A stretch of DNA of 64,000 nt from CAZYQW01 sp964649825 (GTDB lineage Bacteria; Planctomycetota; B15-G4; JADJEK01), in NCBI GenBank assembly GCA_964649825.1, contig CAZYQW010000004.1, positions 1 through 64,000 of the forward strand. Reading direction: 5' to 3'. Position numbers and translations under genes: made by a program. Below, piece by piece: positions 35,170 to 46,181 of this stretch; within the stretch, counting starts at the first letter, position 1, and every line of letters starts with the position of its first letter. The notes below the pieces were generated by a model. That model had not been told where the DNA came from and did not search any database. It worked only from the letters and a program-made list of their open reading frames with translations.

Positions 35170-37932
35170 TCAGCCGTCGCGGGCGACCTCCGCGAGGAGC
35201 GCGTCGACCTCGCGCCAGAACGCGGCGCACTCCTCCCGCTCGGCCGGAGGAAACGCGGCGAGCTCGGCCGCGTCGCGCACGCCCGCGAGGTCCGGGTCGT
35301 CGCGCCACTGCGCGAGCGTCGGCGGCAGGAGCTCGAGGCTCGCGGCATCCCGGCGCTCGAACTCCGCGGTCCACGCGGCCAGCTCCTCCCGCAGCCAGCG
35401 ACGCGCCAATCGCCGCCGCGCGGCGCGCTCCTCGGCGGAGAGCGGGGCCGCGCCGGGATCTTGGCGCGTCCCCGCGAGAGCCGCCGCGCAGGCGGCGTCG
35501 TACCGGTGCCCCGCGACCACGTCGGCGGCGAGGGCGGGGTTCGCCGCGAACGCCGCGGCGTAGACGTCGGCCGCCGCCGCGTGGCGTCGCGTGAGCAGGA
35601 GCAACCGCACGACGTCGAGGCGCTCGGCCTCGTCGGCGAAGTCGACGGTCCCATCGAGGAGGGCGGGGATCCGCGCCTCGAGGGCGATCCTCTTCTCGAC
35701 CCGCTCGATCTCGGCGCGGAGGAAACTCCACGACGGGTCGTCCGTCGGCGTGCGGTCGAGCGCGTCGTGGAGCGCGACGAGCGCCTCGTCGAAGCGCGCC
35801 TGGAGCCGGAGGGCCCAGCCGAGGACCCCGTACCCGGTGGGGTTCGCGGGGTCGAGGCGGATCGACCGCCGCGCGCCTTCCATCGCCGGCTCGAGCCGGC
35901 CCAGGTTGCCCTCGGCGATCGCGACGTTCAGGATCACCTCGGGCGCGTCGGGGTCGATCTCGAGCGCGCGATTCCACTGCTCCATCGCCTCGTCGGTCCG
36001 ACCCAGATGGGAAAGGATGATCCCGAGGTTGACGTGGACCGGGATCGCCCGCGGTCGAACGGCGAGCGCCGCGAGGTAGTAGCCGATCGCCGCGTCGCCG
36101 GGCGGATGCAGCTCCGCCATCGTGAAGTTCAGCCAGAAGTCGTTCGGATGGACGAGGTGCGCGCGCCGGAGGAACCGGATCGAGTCGTGGCCGGCTTCGT
36201 CGAGCAACCCCGCGACCACGAGGAGGAGCCCCACCGGCTGCTCCGCGGGCGCCGCCTCGGCGGCGAGCGCGACCAGCGCGGCGACGTCGTTCCAGAGCGT
36301 CGGGTCCCGGACGCGGTCGCGCCATGGGTCGGGATCGGCGCGCCGCGCGACCTCGAGCAGGCGTTCGAGTCGGTCCCGTTCGCGCACGCACGACACCCAA
36401 TCGTCGAGCGCGGTGATCAGGGCGAGGCGGACGTCGCTGCGATCGATCCGTCTCGCGAGCTCGGCGGGCGGCGCCGCGAACATCGCGAGCCCCGCGTCCG
36501 CGAACGCGTCCTGGTAGGCCTGGTCGGCGGCCGCGTCGAATCGATCCGTCCGGCCGAACCCGCGGGCGAGCCGGAGCTCGTCCAGGCGCTCGGCCACGGC
36601 GAGATCCGCCTGCGCGCGCTCGATCCGCTGCCGCAGGCTCGCGAAGCCGCCGTCCGGCAGCCGGCCGAGGATCGCGCGCGCCTCGGCGAAGCGGCCTTCG
36701 GCCTGGAGCCCGTGCACGAACGAGATGCGCTCCGTCCACTTCGACGCCTCGGCCCGCTGCTGCGTCGCGTACGCCCATTCGCGGGCCGCGGTGGCGATCG
36801 CGAGGGCGACGAGCGCCGCCGACGTCAGGATCAGCGCGGTCTCCGTCGGGTTGCGCCGCATCCACCGCACGAGGCGTTCCACCGGTCCGACCGCTCGCGC
36901 GGTGATCGCCTCGCCGCGGCGGAAGCGACGCAGGTCGTCGGCCAGCGCCTGCGCGCTTGCGTAGCGCCGCTCGGGGTCCTTGCCCAGGCACGCGAGGCAG
37001 ATCGTCTCCAGGTCGCGCGGGACCTTGTGGTTCAGGCGCGACGGCGGCATCGGTTCCGCGGAGATCACCAGCCGCTCCGTCTCCGCTGCCGACTCGCCCC
37101 GGAACGGCGGGCGGCCGGTGAGGGTCTCGTAGAGGAGCGCGCCGAGCGCGTAGACGTCGACGGCCGGCCCGATCGCGTGCGACCGTCCGAGCGCCTGCTC
37201 GGGTGCCATGTAGCTCGGCGTGCCGAGACGCGCGCCGCTCAGCGTGAGCGCGGGGTCGTCGATGCGACGCGCGAGCCCGAAGTCGCTGATCTTCGGCGTG
37301 CCGTCGGCGTCGAGCAGCACGTTGGCCGGCTTCAAGTCGCGGTGGACGATGCCGCTCTCGTGCGCGGCGTGGATGGCGTCGGCCAGGCGGGTGACGAGAT
37401 CGACGGCCTCGGCGATCGGCTGCGGCGTGGCGGCGAGCCGGCGCGCGAGGTTCCCGCCTTCGACCAGCTCCATGGTGAAGTACGGGCGACCGTCGTGCTC
37501 GCCGACGTCGTAGACCTGCACGACGTGCGGGTGCCGCAGGCGCGCCACCGCCTCGGCCTCGCGGAGGAAGCGCTCGACCTCGGGCGGACCGGCGTAGCCG
37601 CCCGCGAGCAGCATCTTGATCGCGACGCGGCGATCGAGCCGCTGGTGCCGAGCCTCGAAGACCACGCCCATGCCGCCGTGACCGAGCACGCTGAGCACGT
37701 CGTACCCCGCGATGCGCGGCAGCTCGTCCCCGGGCCGCGGGGCAGCGGCGTCCGCGGGGCCGCCGCTGGTGGTGGGGAACATCGCGTCCAGCTCGGCCGC
37801 CATCGCGCGGGTCCGGCGCAGGCGGACGAGCAGCGCGGGGAGCAGATCGGGGTGGTCGCGACAGACCTCCTCCGGGGGCCGTCCCGACTCGAGGATCTCC
37901 TCGATCATTCGTTGGATGCGTCCATCGGCCAT
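35170..37932 (-). CDS. membrane Ser/Thr protein kinase with TPR sensor domain
   Basis: 920 residues. Short N-terminal helical region, then a Hanks-type kinase domain (about 74-345): GHGGMGVVFEA P-loop, VAIKML Lys106, HRDLKPANVLL with catalytic Asp199, DFGLA Asp217, and the APE segment YMAPEQA. A membrane helix (about 363-385) follows, then an extracytoplasmic domain of about 530 residues with TPR repeats (for example GYYLAALAVRPRAIPVHVNLGIIL and AMEQWNRALEIDPDAPEVILNVAIAEG). This PknB-like layout is typical of Planctomycetota. The adjacent sigma factor gene ends 172 bases upstream, suggesting a functional pair. No SD; the start is chosen by coding character. Confidence 0.93.
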   Translation of the reverse strand: MADGRIQRMIEEILESGRPPEEVCRDHPDLLPALLVRLRRTRAMAAELDAMFPTTSGGPADAAAPRPGDELPRIAGYDVLSVLGHGGMGVVFEARHQRLDRRVAIKMLLAGGYAGPPEVERFLREAEAVARLRHPHVVQVYDVGEHDGRPYFTMELVEGGNLARRLAATPQPIAEAVDLVTRLADAIHAAHESGIVHRDLKPANVLLDADGTPKISDFGLARRIDDPALTLSGARLGTPSYMAPEQALGRSHAIGPAVDVYALGALLYETLTGRPPFRGESAAETERLVISAEPMPPSRLNHKVPRDLETICLACLGKDPERRYASAQALADDLRRFRRGEAITARAVGPVERLVRWMRRNPTETALILTSAALVALAIATAAREWAYATQQRAEASKWTERISFVHGLQAEGRFAEARAILGRLPDGGFASLRQRIERAQADLAVAERLDELRLARGFGRTDRFDAAADQAYQDAFADAGLAMFAAPPAELARRIDRSDVRLALITALDDWVSCVRERDRLERLLEVARRADPDPWRDRVRDPTLWNDVAALVALAAEAAPAEQPVGLLLVVAGLLDEAGHDSIRFLRRAHLVHPNDFWLNFTMAELHPPGDAAIGYYLAALAVRPRAIPVHVNLGIILSHLGRTDEAMEQWNRALEIDPDAPEVILNVAIAEGNLGRLEPAMEGARRSIRLDPANPTGYGVLGWALRLQARFDEALVALHDALDRTPTDDPSWSFLRAEIERVEKRIALEARIPALLDGTVDFADEAERLDVVRLLLLTRRHAAAADVYAAAFAANPALAADVVAGHRYDAACAAALAGTRQDPGAAPLSAEERAARRRLARRWLREELAAWTAEFERRDAASLELLPPTLAQWRDDPDLAGVRDAAELAAFPPAEREECAAFWREVDALLAEVARDG

Positions 37933-38051
37933 GTGCGGCTGTCCCGCCCGCTGCGACGGACCATCATGCCGACTCCATCGCCCAGGCGAAGCACGACGAC
38001 CGTTCGCCGTCGGCTCGCGGTCGACTCGGCCGCGCCAGCGGAACCATCGGA

Positions 38052-38073
38052 CTGAGCGGAGCGGGTGGACACC
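38052..38073 (+). repeat. 22-bp element, copy 2
   Basis: CTGAGCGG-N4-GGTGGACACC, identical to copy 1 outside the four-base spacer. It lies 31 bases beyond the sigma factor stop and 120 bases upstream of the kinase start. Confidence 0.6.
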
Positions 38074-38076
38074 ACG

Positions 38077-38100
38077 GCCGGCGATCGTCGCCGCGCCGGC
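38077..38100 (-). terminator. hairpin after the sigma factor gene
   Basis: GCCGGCG (38077-38083) pairs with CGCCGGC (38094-38100), directly after the sigma factor stop codon on the minus strand. No T-run. Confidence 0.45.
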
Positions 38101-38104
38101 TCCG

Positions 38105-38749
38105 TCAGGCGCCCGCCGCGCCGGAGCGGCCCTCCGCCGTAAGGTCGCCGAGCGCGTCGGTGAGGAGGATCAGGCTGCGGTTGAGGCGCCGCTGGACCGT
38201 CTTCGTGGACGTGCCGACGACGGCCGCGGTCTCGGCGTGCGTCAGCCCGTGGACCCGCACGAGGCTGAACACCTCGCGCTCGTGCTCGGGGAGCCGCTCG
38301 ATCGCGTCCAGGATGCGCCGCGCGTTCGCGCTCAGCGCGGTGCTGCTCGCCTCGGGCCCGGCGATCGCCTCCTCTTGCACCGTGACGGCGGGCGGCTGTT
38401 CCTCCATGCGCCGCGCGAGGTCGTTCAGCTCCCACCGCATGTGCTGGTTGGCGAGCGCGAAGAACTGGCGGACGTTCCCCGGGCGCGCGTTCCGGAGCGC
38501 CTTCAACAGCCGCTCGACCACCGCGCTCAGCATCTCGTCGGCCTCCAGGTTGAAGGGAGGTCGCGTGAGCCGGGGATAGCTGCGATGGAGCAACGACGAG
38601 CAGAGGATGCGGAGCCGATGAGCCGAGCCGGCAAGGAGGTCGCGCACGATCGGCGCGACGGGCTCGTCGCCGCGGGCGACCTTGAGCCGGTCGAGGCAGC
38701 GCTGGAGCACGACGGTCGTGTTCGCCGGATCGATCACGCGCACGATCAT
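38105..38749 (-). CDS. ECF-type sigma factor linked to Ser/Thr kinase
   Basis: 214 residues. Region 2 (about 30-115; EADEMLSAVVERLLKALRNARPGNVRQFFALANQHMRWELNDLAR) and region 4 (about 140-200; LPEHEREVFSLVRVHGLTHAETAAVVGTSTKTVQRRLNRSLI). An N-terminal extension precedes region 2. The sequence fits the ECF-like sigma factors that Planctomycetota and related bacteria encode beside Hanks kinases and that may be controlled by phosphorylation rather than by an anti-sigma factor. No anti-sigma gene is seen nearby. The kinase follows downstream on the same strand. Confidence 0.88.
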   Translation of the reverse strand: MIVRVIDPANTTVVLQRCLDRLKVARGDEPVAPIVRDLLAGSAHRLRILCSSLLHRSYPRLTRPPFNLEADEMLSAVVERLLKALRNARPGNVRQFFALANQHMRWELNDLARRMEEQPPAVTVQEEAIAGPEASSTALSANARRILDAIERLPEHEREVFSLVRVHGLTHAETAAVVGTSTKTVQRRLNRSLILLTDALGDLTAEGRSGAAGA

Positions 38750-38866
38750 GGCACGGGCCCCGCGTCGCCGCCAGGGGCGGGACGGGTCCGGGGGCGTTCC
38801 CGGCTTCCGCCCGCGGGGGGACGGTCGCCGGACCGGCCCGCGCGGGCGCGCCGCGGTCGTTCCTCG

Positions 38867-39649
38867 TCACTTCGAGTCGCCGCCGGCCGGCGGCGCGCGC
38901 GCCGCGTGGCTGTGGTAGACCTCGGCGTACGCCGGCATGTGCTCGATGAAGAGACGAGCCGTCTCCGGTCCGGCGGGGTTGCGCCAGTCCCACAGCAGCT
39001 CGCAGGCGAGCCCGAACCACGTCCCGATCGTCGCTCCGGCGTTGGCCATGCGCACGAGCGCGGCGTTCTGGACGTCGCCGTTCATCGAGCCCGACGCGTC
39101 GACGACGACGTACACCTCGTAGCCGGCGTCGAGCGCCGACAGGGCGGCGAACGCGACGCAGACGTCGGTGGTGATCCCCGACATCACGATCTTCCTGCGG
39201 CCGGTCTTCTCGATGGCGGCCACGAACTCCGCGTTGTCCCAGGCGTTGATTTGCCCGGGACGCGAGATCAGCGGCGCGCTCGGGAGCAGGTCGATGACCT
39301 CGGGCAGGAACGGGCCGTTCGGGCCGTCCTCGGCGCTCGTGGTGATGACGACCGGCACGTCGTGGAGCTTCGCCGTCTTGGCGAGCGCGAGGACGACGTT
39401 CTTGAACTCGACCGGACGTACGTTGTCCACGAGGCTCATCAGCCCGGTTTGATGATCGATGAGCGCGATGACGCAGTCGCCGGCGGTCCATCGCTCGCGT
39501 TTGCCGCCCGGCGCCCAAGTGGGCGAGCCCGGCGCCGCGGCCGCGGCCGGAAGGGCCAGCGCCGGCCGGGTGGCGGCCGTCAGCGCGGCGGTGGCGACCG
39601 CGGCGCCGCCGATGAGGATCAGGGTGGAGGAGACAAGCCTGGGATTCAT
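38867..39649 (-). CDS. isochorismatase-like cysteine hydrolase, exported
   Basis: 260 residues. A signal-peptide-like N-terminus (about 1-35, LILIGGAAVATAALTAA then LALPAAAAA) precedes a YcaC/isochorismatase-type domain: IALIDHQTGLM with catalytic Asp, a Lys in the central region, and SGITTDVCVAFAALSALDAGY with nucleophilic Cys. The substrate is not predictable; family members hydrolyse amides or isochorismate-like compounds. Export to the periplasm is unusual for the family but occurs. Start at 39649 is supported by the signal sequence and a GAGG stretch eight bases upstream. Diverges from PEP synthase. Confidence 0.87.
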   Translation of the reverse strand: MNPRLVSSTLILIGGAAVATAALTAATRPALALPAAAAAPGSPTWAPGGKRERWTAGDCVIALIDHQTGLMSLVDNVRPVEFKNVVLALAKTAKLHDVPVVITTSAEDGPNGPFLPEVIDLLPSAPLISRPGQINAWDNAEFVAAIEKTGRRKIVMSGITTDVCVAFAALSALDAGYEVYVVVDASGSMNGDVQNAALVRMANAGATIGTWFGLACELLWDWRNPAGPETARLFIEHMPAYAEVYHSHAARAPPAGGDSK

Positions 39650-39762
39650 GGGCGACCTCACGGTTCGCTCGGACGTTCTCGATCGACGCGACCGGGTCCG
39701 GACGGCCGCGCCGGCCGCGTGGAAGGCAGTCCCGGCCATCCGGGCGGCCTGGCGGCGACCTA

Positions 39763-39784
39763 TTGAGCGGGGGCGGTGGACAGC
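39763..39784 (+). repeat. 22-bp element, copy 3
   Basis: TTGAGCGG-N4-GGTGGACAGC, differing from copies 1 and 2 in two positions outside the spacer. It lies in the divergent region between the isochorismatase-like gene and PEP synthase. Confidence 0.5.
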
Positions 39785-39885
39785 CGGCTGCGCAAGCCGC
39801 CGGGCGGGGCCCCGCGCCAGGCGGCGGCTCCGGCGGACGTGCCCCGCGCTCGCCGACGATCGAACCGCGCCGCACCGCGGAGAAT

Positions 39886-39900
39886 GGGCACGGAGATTGC
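39886..39900 (+). promoter_or_regulatory. sigma-54 promoter of PEP synthase
   Basis: GGGCACG-GAGA-TTGC matches the GGCACG-N4-TTGC consensus fully. Predicted transcript start near 39912. The ATG at 39884 lies inside the promoter, which excludes it as start and supports the ATG at 39944. Confidence 0.68.
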
Positions 39901-39943
39901 CACGACGTGGCCCGACGTCACCCGTGCCGTGGAGGCCCTCGCG

Positions 39944-42340
<2,397 letters not shown>

Positions 42341-42377
42341 ACGTGGCCCGGCGAGCCGCCCGACCGGCCGCGTGCTT

Positions 42378-44495
42378 TCACTGCGTGCCGTAGCGGTGGA
42401 TCTCGCCCACGCAGATCACCCACAAGTCGTCCACGTAGTAGGGATCCTGCACGATGCCCTGGAAGTACGTGTGATTCGCGTGGAAGAAGTGGCCCGGGGG
42501 CAGCCCCGTGGTCGGGAGCGTGGAGATGGAGTAGGAACCGTTCTGGTTCCGGTGCAAGCGCTGCATGATCGTCCCGCCGTGCCAGAGGAGGTCTCCGCTC
42601 GAGGAGAAGCGGAGACGGACCTGCGTGCCGCCGGACACGGGGTACGACGTCCAGGAGGAACCGTCGTTCTCGCTCACGTGGATGGACCCGGAGCCGGCGG
42701 CGTTCATCGCGTACACCCAGGTCGGGTTCTGCGGGTGGATCGCGACGGTCCGATAGTCGCCCGAGAGGATCTGCGCCTTCGTCTCCCAGCCGTCGGCCGT
42801 GCGATAGAGCCCGCGGCCCGCGGGGTTCGCGGCGCGCGCGACGGTCGCCCAGCCGCGGAGCCGGTTCGTCGGGTCGTGATCGATGTCGCGCACGCTGAGC
42901 CCCTCCTGGATCACGTTCACGCCCCAGCCCGTGTGCATCCACCAGAGCCGCTCGAAGTCGATCCACGCGTGCCGGTCGTGCTCGTCCATGTACACGGGAT
43001 GCCACGTCCGCACCGCGTCGGCGCCCATGAACACGTGGTCGACCCCTTCGCTGACGCGCGTCGGCGTGACGTACGGGGCGACGGCGCCCGTCCAGGTCGA
43101 CGCCGGGCCACCGCCGTTGGCGTACGTGTAGCGGGCGCCGAAGCGAGAAGCGGCGAACCAGTTCACGTCGGCCGGGTCGAGCACGGCGCTGTCGACGACG
43201 AAGCCGAGGCTCGCGTCGTCGTTCAACAGGCTCCACGTCTCGGCGTGGTCCTGGCTGCGATAGAGCCCGAGTCCGCGCACGAAGGCGTAGCACGTGTCGG
43301 GGCTCGAGCGGCCGAACGTGAAGTGGCTGACGACGGGGGCCATCGACGGCAGTCCGTTCGAGACCTGGGTGACCGATGCGCCGCCGTTCGTCGTCTTGTA
43401 GACGCCCTGGGCGAAGCTGCCGATGTAGACCACGTTCGGGTCGTACTTCTGAACGCTGATCGACGTCGGCCCCCGAACCGCCGGCCAGTCACCGATCAGG
43501 TTCCAGCTCTCGCCGCCGTTCGTGGTCCTCGTCACGTATCGATCGGTCGAGGCGTAAGCGACCGCGTTGTTGCTCGGCGCGACCTGGATGGTCCAGGCCC
43601 CACCGGGCCCCGAGTAGTAGAGCCAGTCGATGGTGGCGTCGTTGGGGTCGACGACCCCGCGATAGAAGCGTCCGTGGAACGAGAGGAACAGCACCGACCG
43701 GCCTTGGCTGACTCCGACGGCGAGCGCGGTCCCCGCGTCCATGTTCGGAATCACGGGGTTCGACACGATGAGGTCGGTCCACGTGACGCCGGCGTCGAGC
43801 GAGCGCCGCACGCGGCCGTGCACGGTCGCGCAGTAGAGCACGTCGGGGTCGAGCGGATCCTGCACGAGGGTCCAGGCATCGTTCTCGACGCTCCAGATGC
43901 GGTTCCAGTCGGATTCCGGACCGACGAGCTGGCCGGAGTCCTCCCGGTAGAACACGCCGCCCGGCGCGCCGGCGTTGATCGTGCCCGACCAGAGCCGCTT
44001 GGGAGAGGACGGGACGCGATCGACGAGCACGCCGTGGCATCGGTACGTTCCGTTCGAAAGCTGAGTGCCGTCGGAGTAGCTGTGCCACGACTGCGCGCCG
44101 TCCGTCGTGCGGTAGATCTCGCCCTCGATGCAGACGTAGAGGATTTGAGGGTCGTGCGGGTCCATCGTCAGGCGATCGAACGAGACCTCCCAGTAGAGCT
44201 GCGTGCTCGGCAGGCCGGCGTTCTTCGCCGTCCAGGAGGCACCCCCGTTGGTCGTCTTGTAGACGCCGCTCGAGTGGGTGAGCGCGTAGGCGACGTTGCT
44301 GTTCGAGTGGTGGACCGCGATGCCGCGGATCGGCGCCTTCCCGTCGATTCCGGTCATCTTCTTGCGCCACTTCCACTCGACCTTCGAGCCGCCGTCGGTG
44401 CCGGCGGCCGGAGCCGAGACGAGAGACGCGGTGGGGACGAGCACGAGGAGGACCGAGCACCAGAGCGCTCTGGCCGGGTGAAGTCGTCGTTTCAT
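42378..44495 (-). CDS. exported BNR/Asp-box beta-propeller protein
   Basis: 705 residues. Signal peptide at about 1-30 (basic start, hydrophobic core, ending VSA). The mature part is built of Asp-box/BNR-type blades: repeated TTNGGASWTAKN, SLDAGVTWTDL, TNGGESWNLIGD, SQDHAETWSLLN and SENDGSSWTSY motifs, as in sialidase-fold and VPS10/photosystem-assembly propellers. Catalytic Arg/Tyr/Asp residues of true sialidases cannot be identified, so enzymatic activity is doubtful. No SD precedes the ATG at 44495, which is chosen because the signal peptide begins there; an ATG at 44546 is the alternative. Diverges from the phytase gene. Confidence 0.75.
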   Translation of the reverse strand: MKRRLHPARALWCSVLLVLVPTASLVSAPAAGTDGGSKVEWKWRKKMTGIDGKAPIRGIAVHHSNSNVAYALTHSSGVYKTTNGGASWTAKNAGLPSTQLYWEVSFDRLTMDPHDPQILYVCIEGEIYRTTDGAQSWHSYSDGTQLSNGTYRCHGVLVDRVPSSPKRLWSGTINAGAPGGVFYREDSGQLVGPESDWNRIWSVENDAWTLVQDPLDPDVLYCATVHGRVRRSLDAGVTWTDLIVSNPVIPNMDAGTALAVGVSQGRSVLFLSFHGRFYRGVVDPNDATIDWLYYSGPGGAWTIQVAPSNNAVAYASTDRYVTRTTNGGESWNLIGDWPAVRGPTSISVQKYDPNVVYIGSFAQGVYKTTNGGASVTQVSNGLPSMAPVVSHFTFGRSSPDTCYAFVRGLGLYRSQDHAETWSLLNDDASLGFVVDSAVLDPADVNWFAASRFGARYTYANGGGPASTWTGAVAPYVTPTRVSEGVDHVFMGADAVRTWHPVYMDEHDRHAWIDFERLWWMHTGWGVNVIQEGLSVRDIDHDPTNRLRGWATVARAANPAGRGLYRTADGWETKAQILSGDYRTVAIHPQNPTWVYAMNAAGSGSIHVSENDGSSWTSYPVSGGTQVRLRFSSSGDLLWHGGTIMQRLHRNQNGSYSISTLPTTGLPPGHFFHANHTYFQGIVQDPYYVDDLWVICVGEIHRYGTQ

Positions 44496-44771
44496 GGAGG
44501 AGGAGTTCCTGAACGTCGGGGCTGGTGCCGGGCAGGCGAAGCCCACGCGGCATTCTCCGGTGCCGGCTCCGCCGGATCAAGCGCGGGCCGGGGCGAGCTC
44601 GCCGAGCTCCTGACGTCGATTGGCAGCGGCTCGATCCCGCTCACGCCGGCCGTGCGGTCATTTGTTACGGCAATGGACCGGTTCGATGTCCGGATTGTCA
44701 TCGGCGAAGGAACGCCGCGGCCGATACTCTCTCCCCTCCGACCGGATCGACTCGAAGCAAAGGGGCGTGCA
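44496..44771. other. 276-bp divergent intergenic region
   Basis: Space between the BNR-propeller and phytase genes. It contains the window's most AT-rich short patch (GTCATTTGTTACGG near 44658) but no promoter pair I can defend. Confidence 0.4.
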
Positions 44772-45845
44772 ATGCGTTGGCCAATCATCGCTGGAATCGG
44801 ACTCGTCGCGATCGCGGGCATCGGGCTCGTCGCGTGGCGATGGATGTTCCCGTCCAGCTTCTCGGTCGTGCCAGTCGTCGAGACCAAGGTGGTCCCGAGC
44901 GAGGGAGACGCGGCGGACGACCCCGCGATCTGGGTGCACCCCGTCGATCCGGCGCAGAGCCTGATCCTCGGAACGGACAAGGAAGGAGGCCTCGCGGTCT
45001 ACGACCTCTCCGGGGAGGAGCTTCAGTACGTCGGCGCGCGGCGCTTCAACAACGTCGACCTGCGCGACGGCTTCCCGCTGCGGGGCGCCCCCGTCTCGCT
45101 CGTCGCCGCCGGCGACCGGATCCACGAGCAGGTCGTCCTGTTCCGCGTCGACGTCGACGCGCGCCAGGTGGTCGAGATCCCGGGCGGCACGATCAACTGC
45201 CACGTCGAGCCGTCGGGTCTGTGCATGTATCGGAGCGCGGTGACCGGCACGTTCTCCGTCTTCGTGGTCGGCGACGACCTGGGCAATGACGGCGGCTGTT
45301 GGCTGGAGCAGTGGCAGCTCTCGGAGGGAGTGGAGGTTCCGATCGCGGCCGAGCGCGTGCGCCGCGTCGAGATCGAAAGCACGAGCGAAGGCCTCGCGGC
45401 CGACGACGAGCTGGGCGTGCTCTACCTCGCCGAGGAGAGGGTCGGGGTGTGGAAGTACTTCGCGGAGCCGGGGCGGGAGGACGAGCCACGTCTCGTCGAC
45501 TCGGTCGGATGGTTCGAGCGCCTCCGCCCGGACGTCGAGGGGATCGCCATCTACCAGAGCGGCCCCGACGAGGGCTACTTGATCGTGTCGAGCCAGGGCT
45601 CGAACGACTTCGTCGTCTACCGCCGCGCGGGGGAGAACGACTACATCGGTCGCTTCCGAATCGTCGCCGGGAACGGGTTGGATCGGGTCACGCACACGGA
45701 CGGGATCGAAGCCACGAGCATCGCGCTCGGCCCGCGGTTCCCCGCCGGGTTGTTCGTCGCGCAGGACGATGAAGACGACGAGAGCGGCCAGAACTTCAAG
45801 CTGGTCCCTTGGCACGCGATCGACACGAGCCTCGACCTCGAGTGA
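44772..45845 (+). CDS. beta-propeller phytase (3-phytase)
   Basis: 357 residues. An N-terminal signal-anchor helix (about 3-25, WPIIAGIGLVAIAGIGLVAW) exports it and may keep it membrane-bound. The rest is a six-bladed BPP domain with the family's calcium and phosphate motifs: DAADDPAIWVHP, FNNVDLRDGF, ADDELGVLYLAEE, DVEGIAIY, SSQGSNDFVVYRR and HTDGIEATS. It removes phosphate from phytate or other organic phosphates outside the cytoplasm. AAAGGGG lies about six bases before the ATG. Possible link to the Pho-box-like sites of the two-component system, but no Pho box was found here. Confidence 0.88.
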   Translation: MRWPIIAGIGLVAIAGIGLVAWRWMFPSSFSVVPVVETKVVPSEGDAADDPAIWVHPVDPAQSLILGTDKEGGLAVYDLSGEELQYVGARRFNNVDLRDGFPLRGAPVSLVAAGDRIHEQVVLFRVDVDARQVVEIPGGTINCHVEPSGLCMYRSAVTGTFSVFVVGDDLGNDGGCWLEQWQLSEGVEVPIAAERVRRVEIESTSEGLAADDELGVLYLAEERVGVWKYFAEPGREDEPRLVDSVGWFERLRPDVEGIAIYQSGPDEGYLIVSSQGSNDFVVYRRAGENDYIGRFRIVAGNGLDRVTHTDGIEATSIALGPRFPAGLFVAQDDEDDESGQNFKLVPWHAIDTSLDLE

Positions 45846-45860
45846 GCGCCGCCGCCTCCC

Positions 45861-46100
45861 TCACCGTGCGGGAAGCGCCGGCTCCATCCGTTCGATCCAG
45901 ACGATCGCGTCGGCCACGTCGGCCCAGCGCGCCGTCATCGGGGCGTAGCCGAACGGACGGGCGACGAGCGGCTGGTCGAGCCAGTGTTCGTCGTCGCCGC
46001 GCGTCGCGCGCAGGTCGATGAAGAGGTAGGGACGACCGGTGCGATGCGCGAGCTCGGGCAGGCTGCCCTCCGGCCGGGACACCTTCCTTGCTGGTCGCAC
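45861..46100 (-). pseudogene. C-terminal remnant of an erythromycin-esterase-family gene
   Basis: About 70 codons survive. SLPELAHRTGRPYLFIDLR, then WLDQPLVARPFGYAPM and the end ADAIVWIERMEPA match the C-terminal 60-70 residues of erythromycin-esterase-like proteins. The roughly 350 residues expected before it are missing; upstream DNA holds no related frame, and the ATG at 46100 has no SD. A deletion remnant is the simplest reading. Confidence 0.55.
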
Positions 46101-46181
46101 GGCGGCCGGTCCGCCTACGGTGCCGGCGCGCCGGCGTTGGGCCGGGCCGATCGCGGCCGCGAGGCGGCGGCGCCGTTCCTC

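Noticed and set aside
39884..39943. Upstream ATG as start of PEP synthase
   Set aside because: It lies within the sigma-54 promoter and would not be transcribed; ATG 39944 has a GGAGG and gives the usual protein length.
42378..44495. True sialidase
   Set aside because: Asp-box blades are clear, but the catalytic Arg triad, Tyr and Asp could not be placed, so only the fold is claimed.
42372..44771. Open frame joining the phytase gene upstream by 800 codons
   Set aside because: It is antisense to the BNR-propeller gene; the phytase begins with a signal anchor at 44772.
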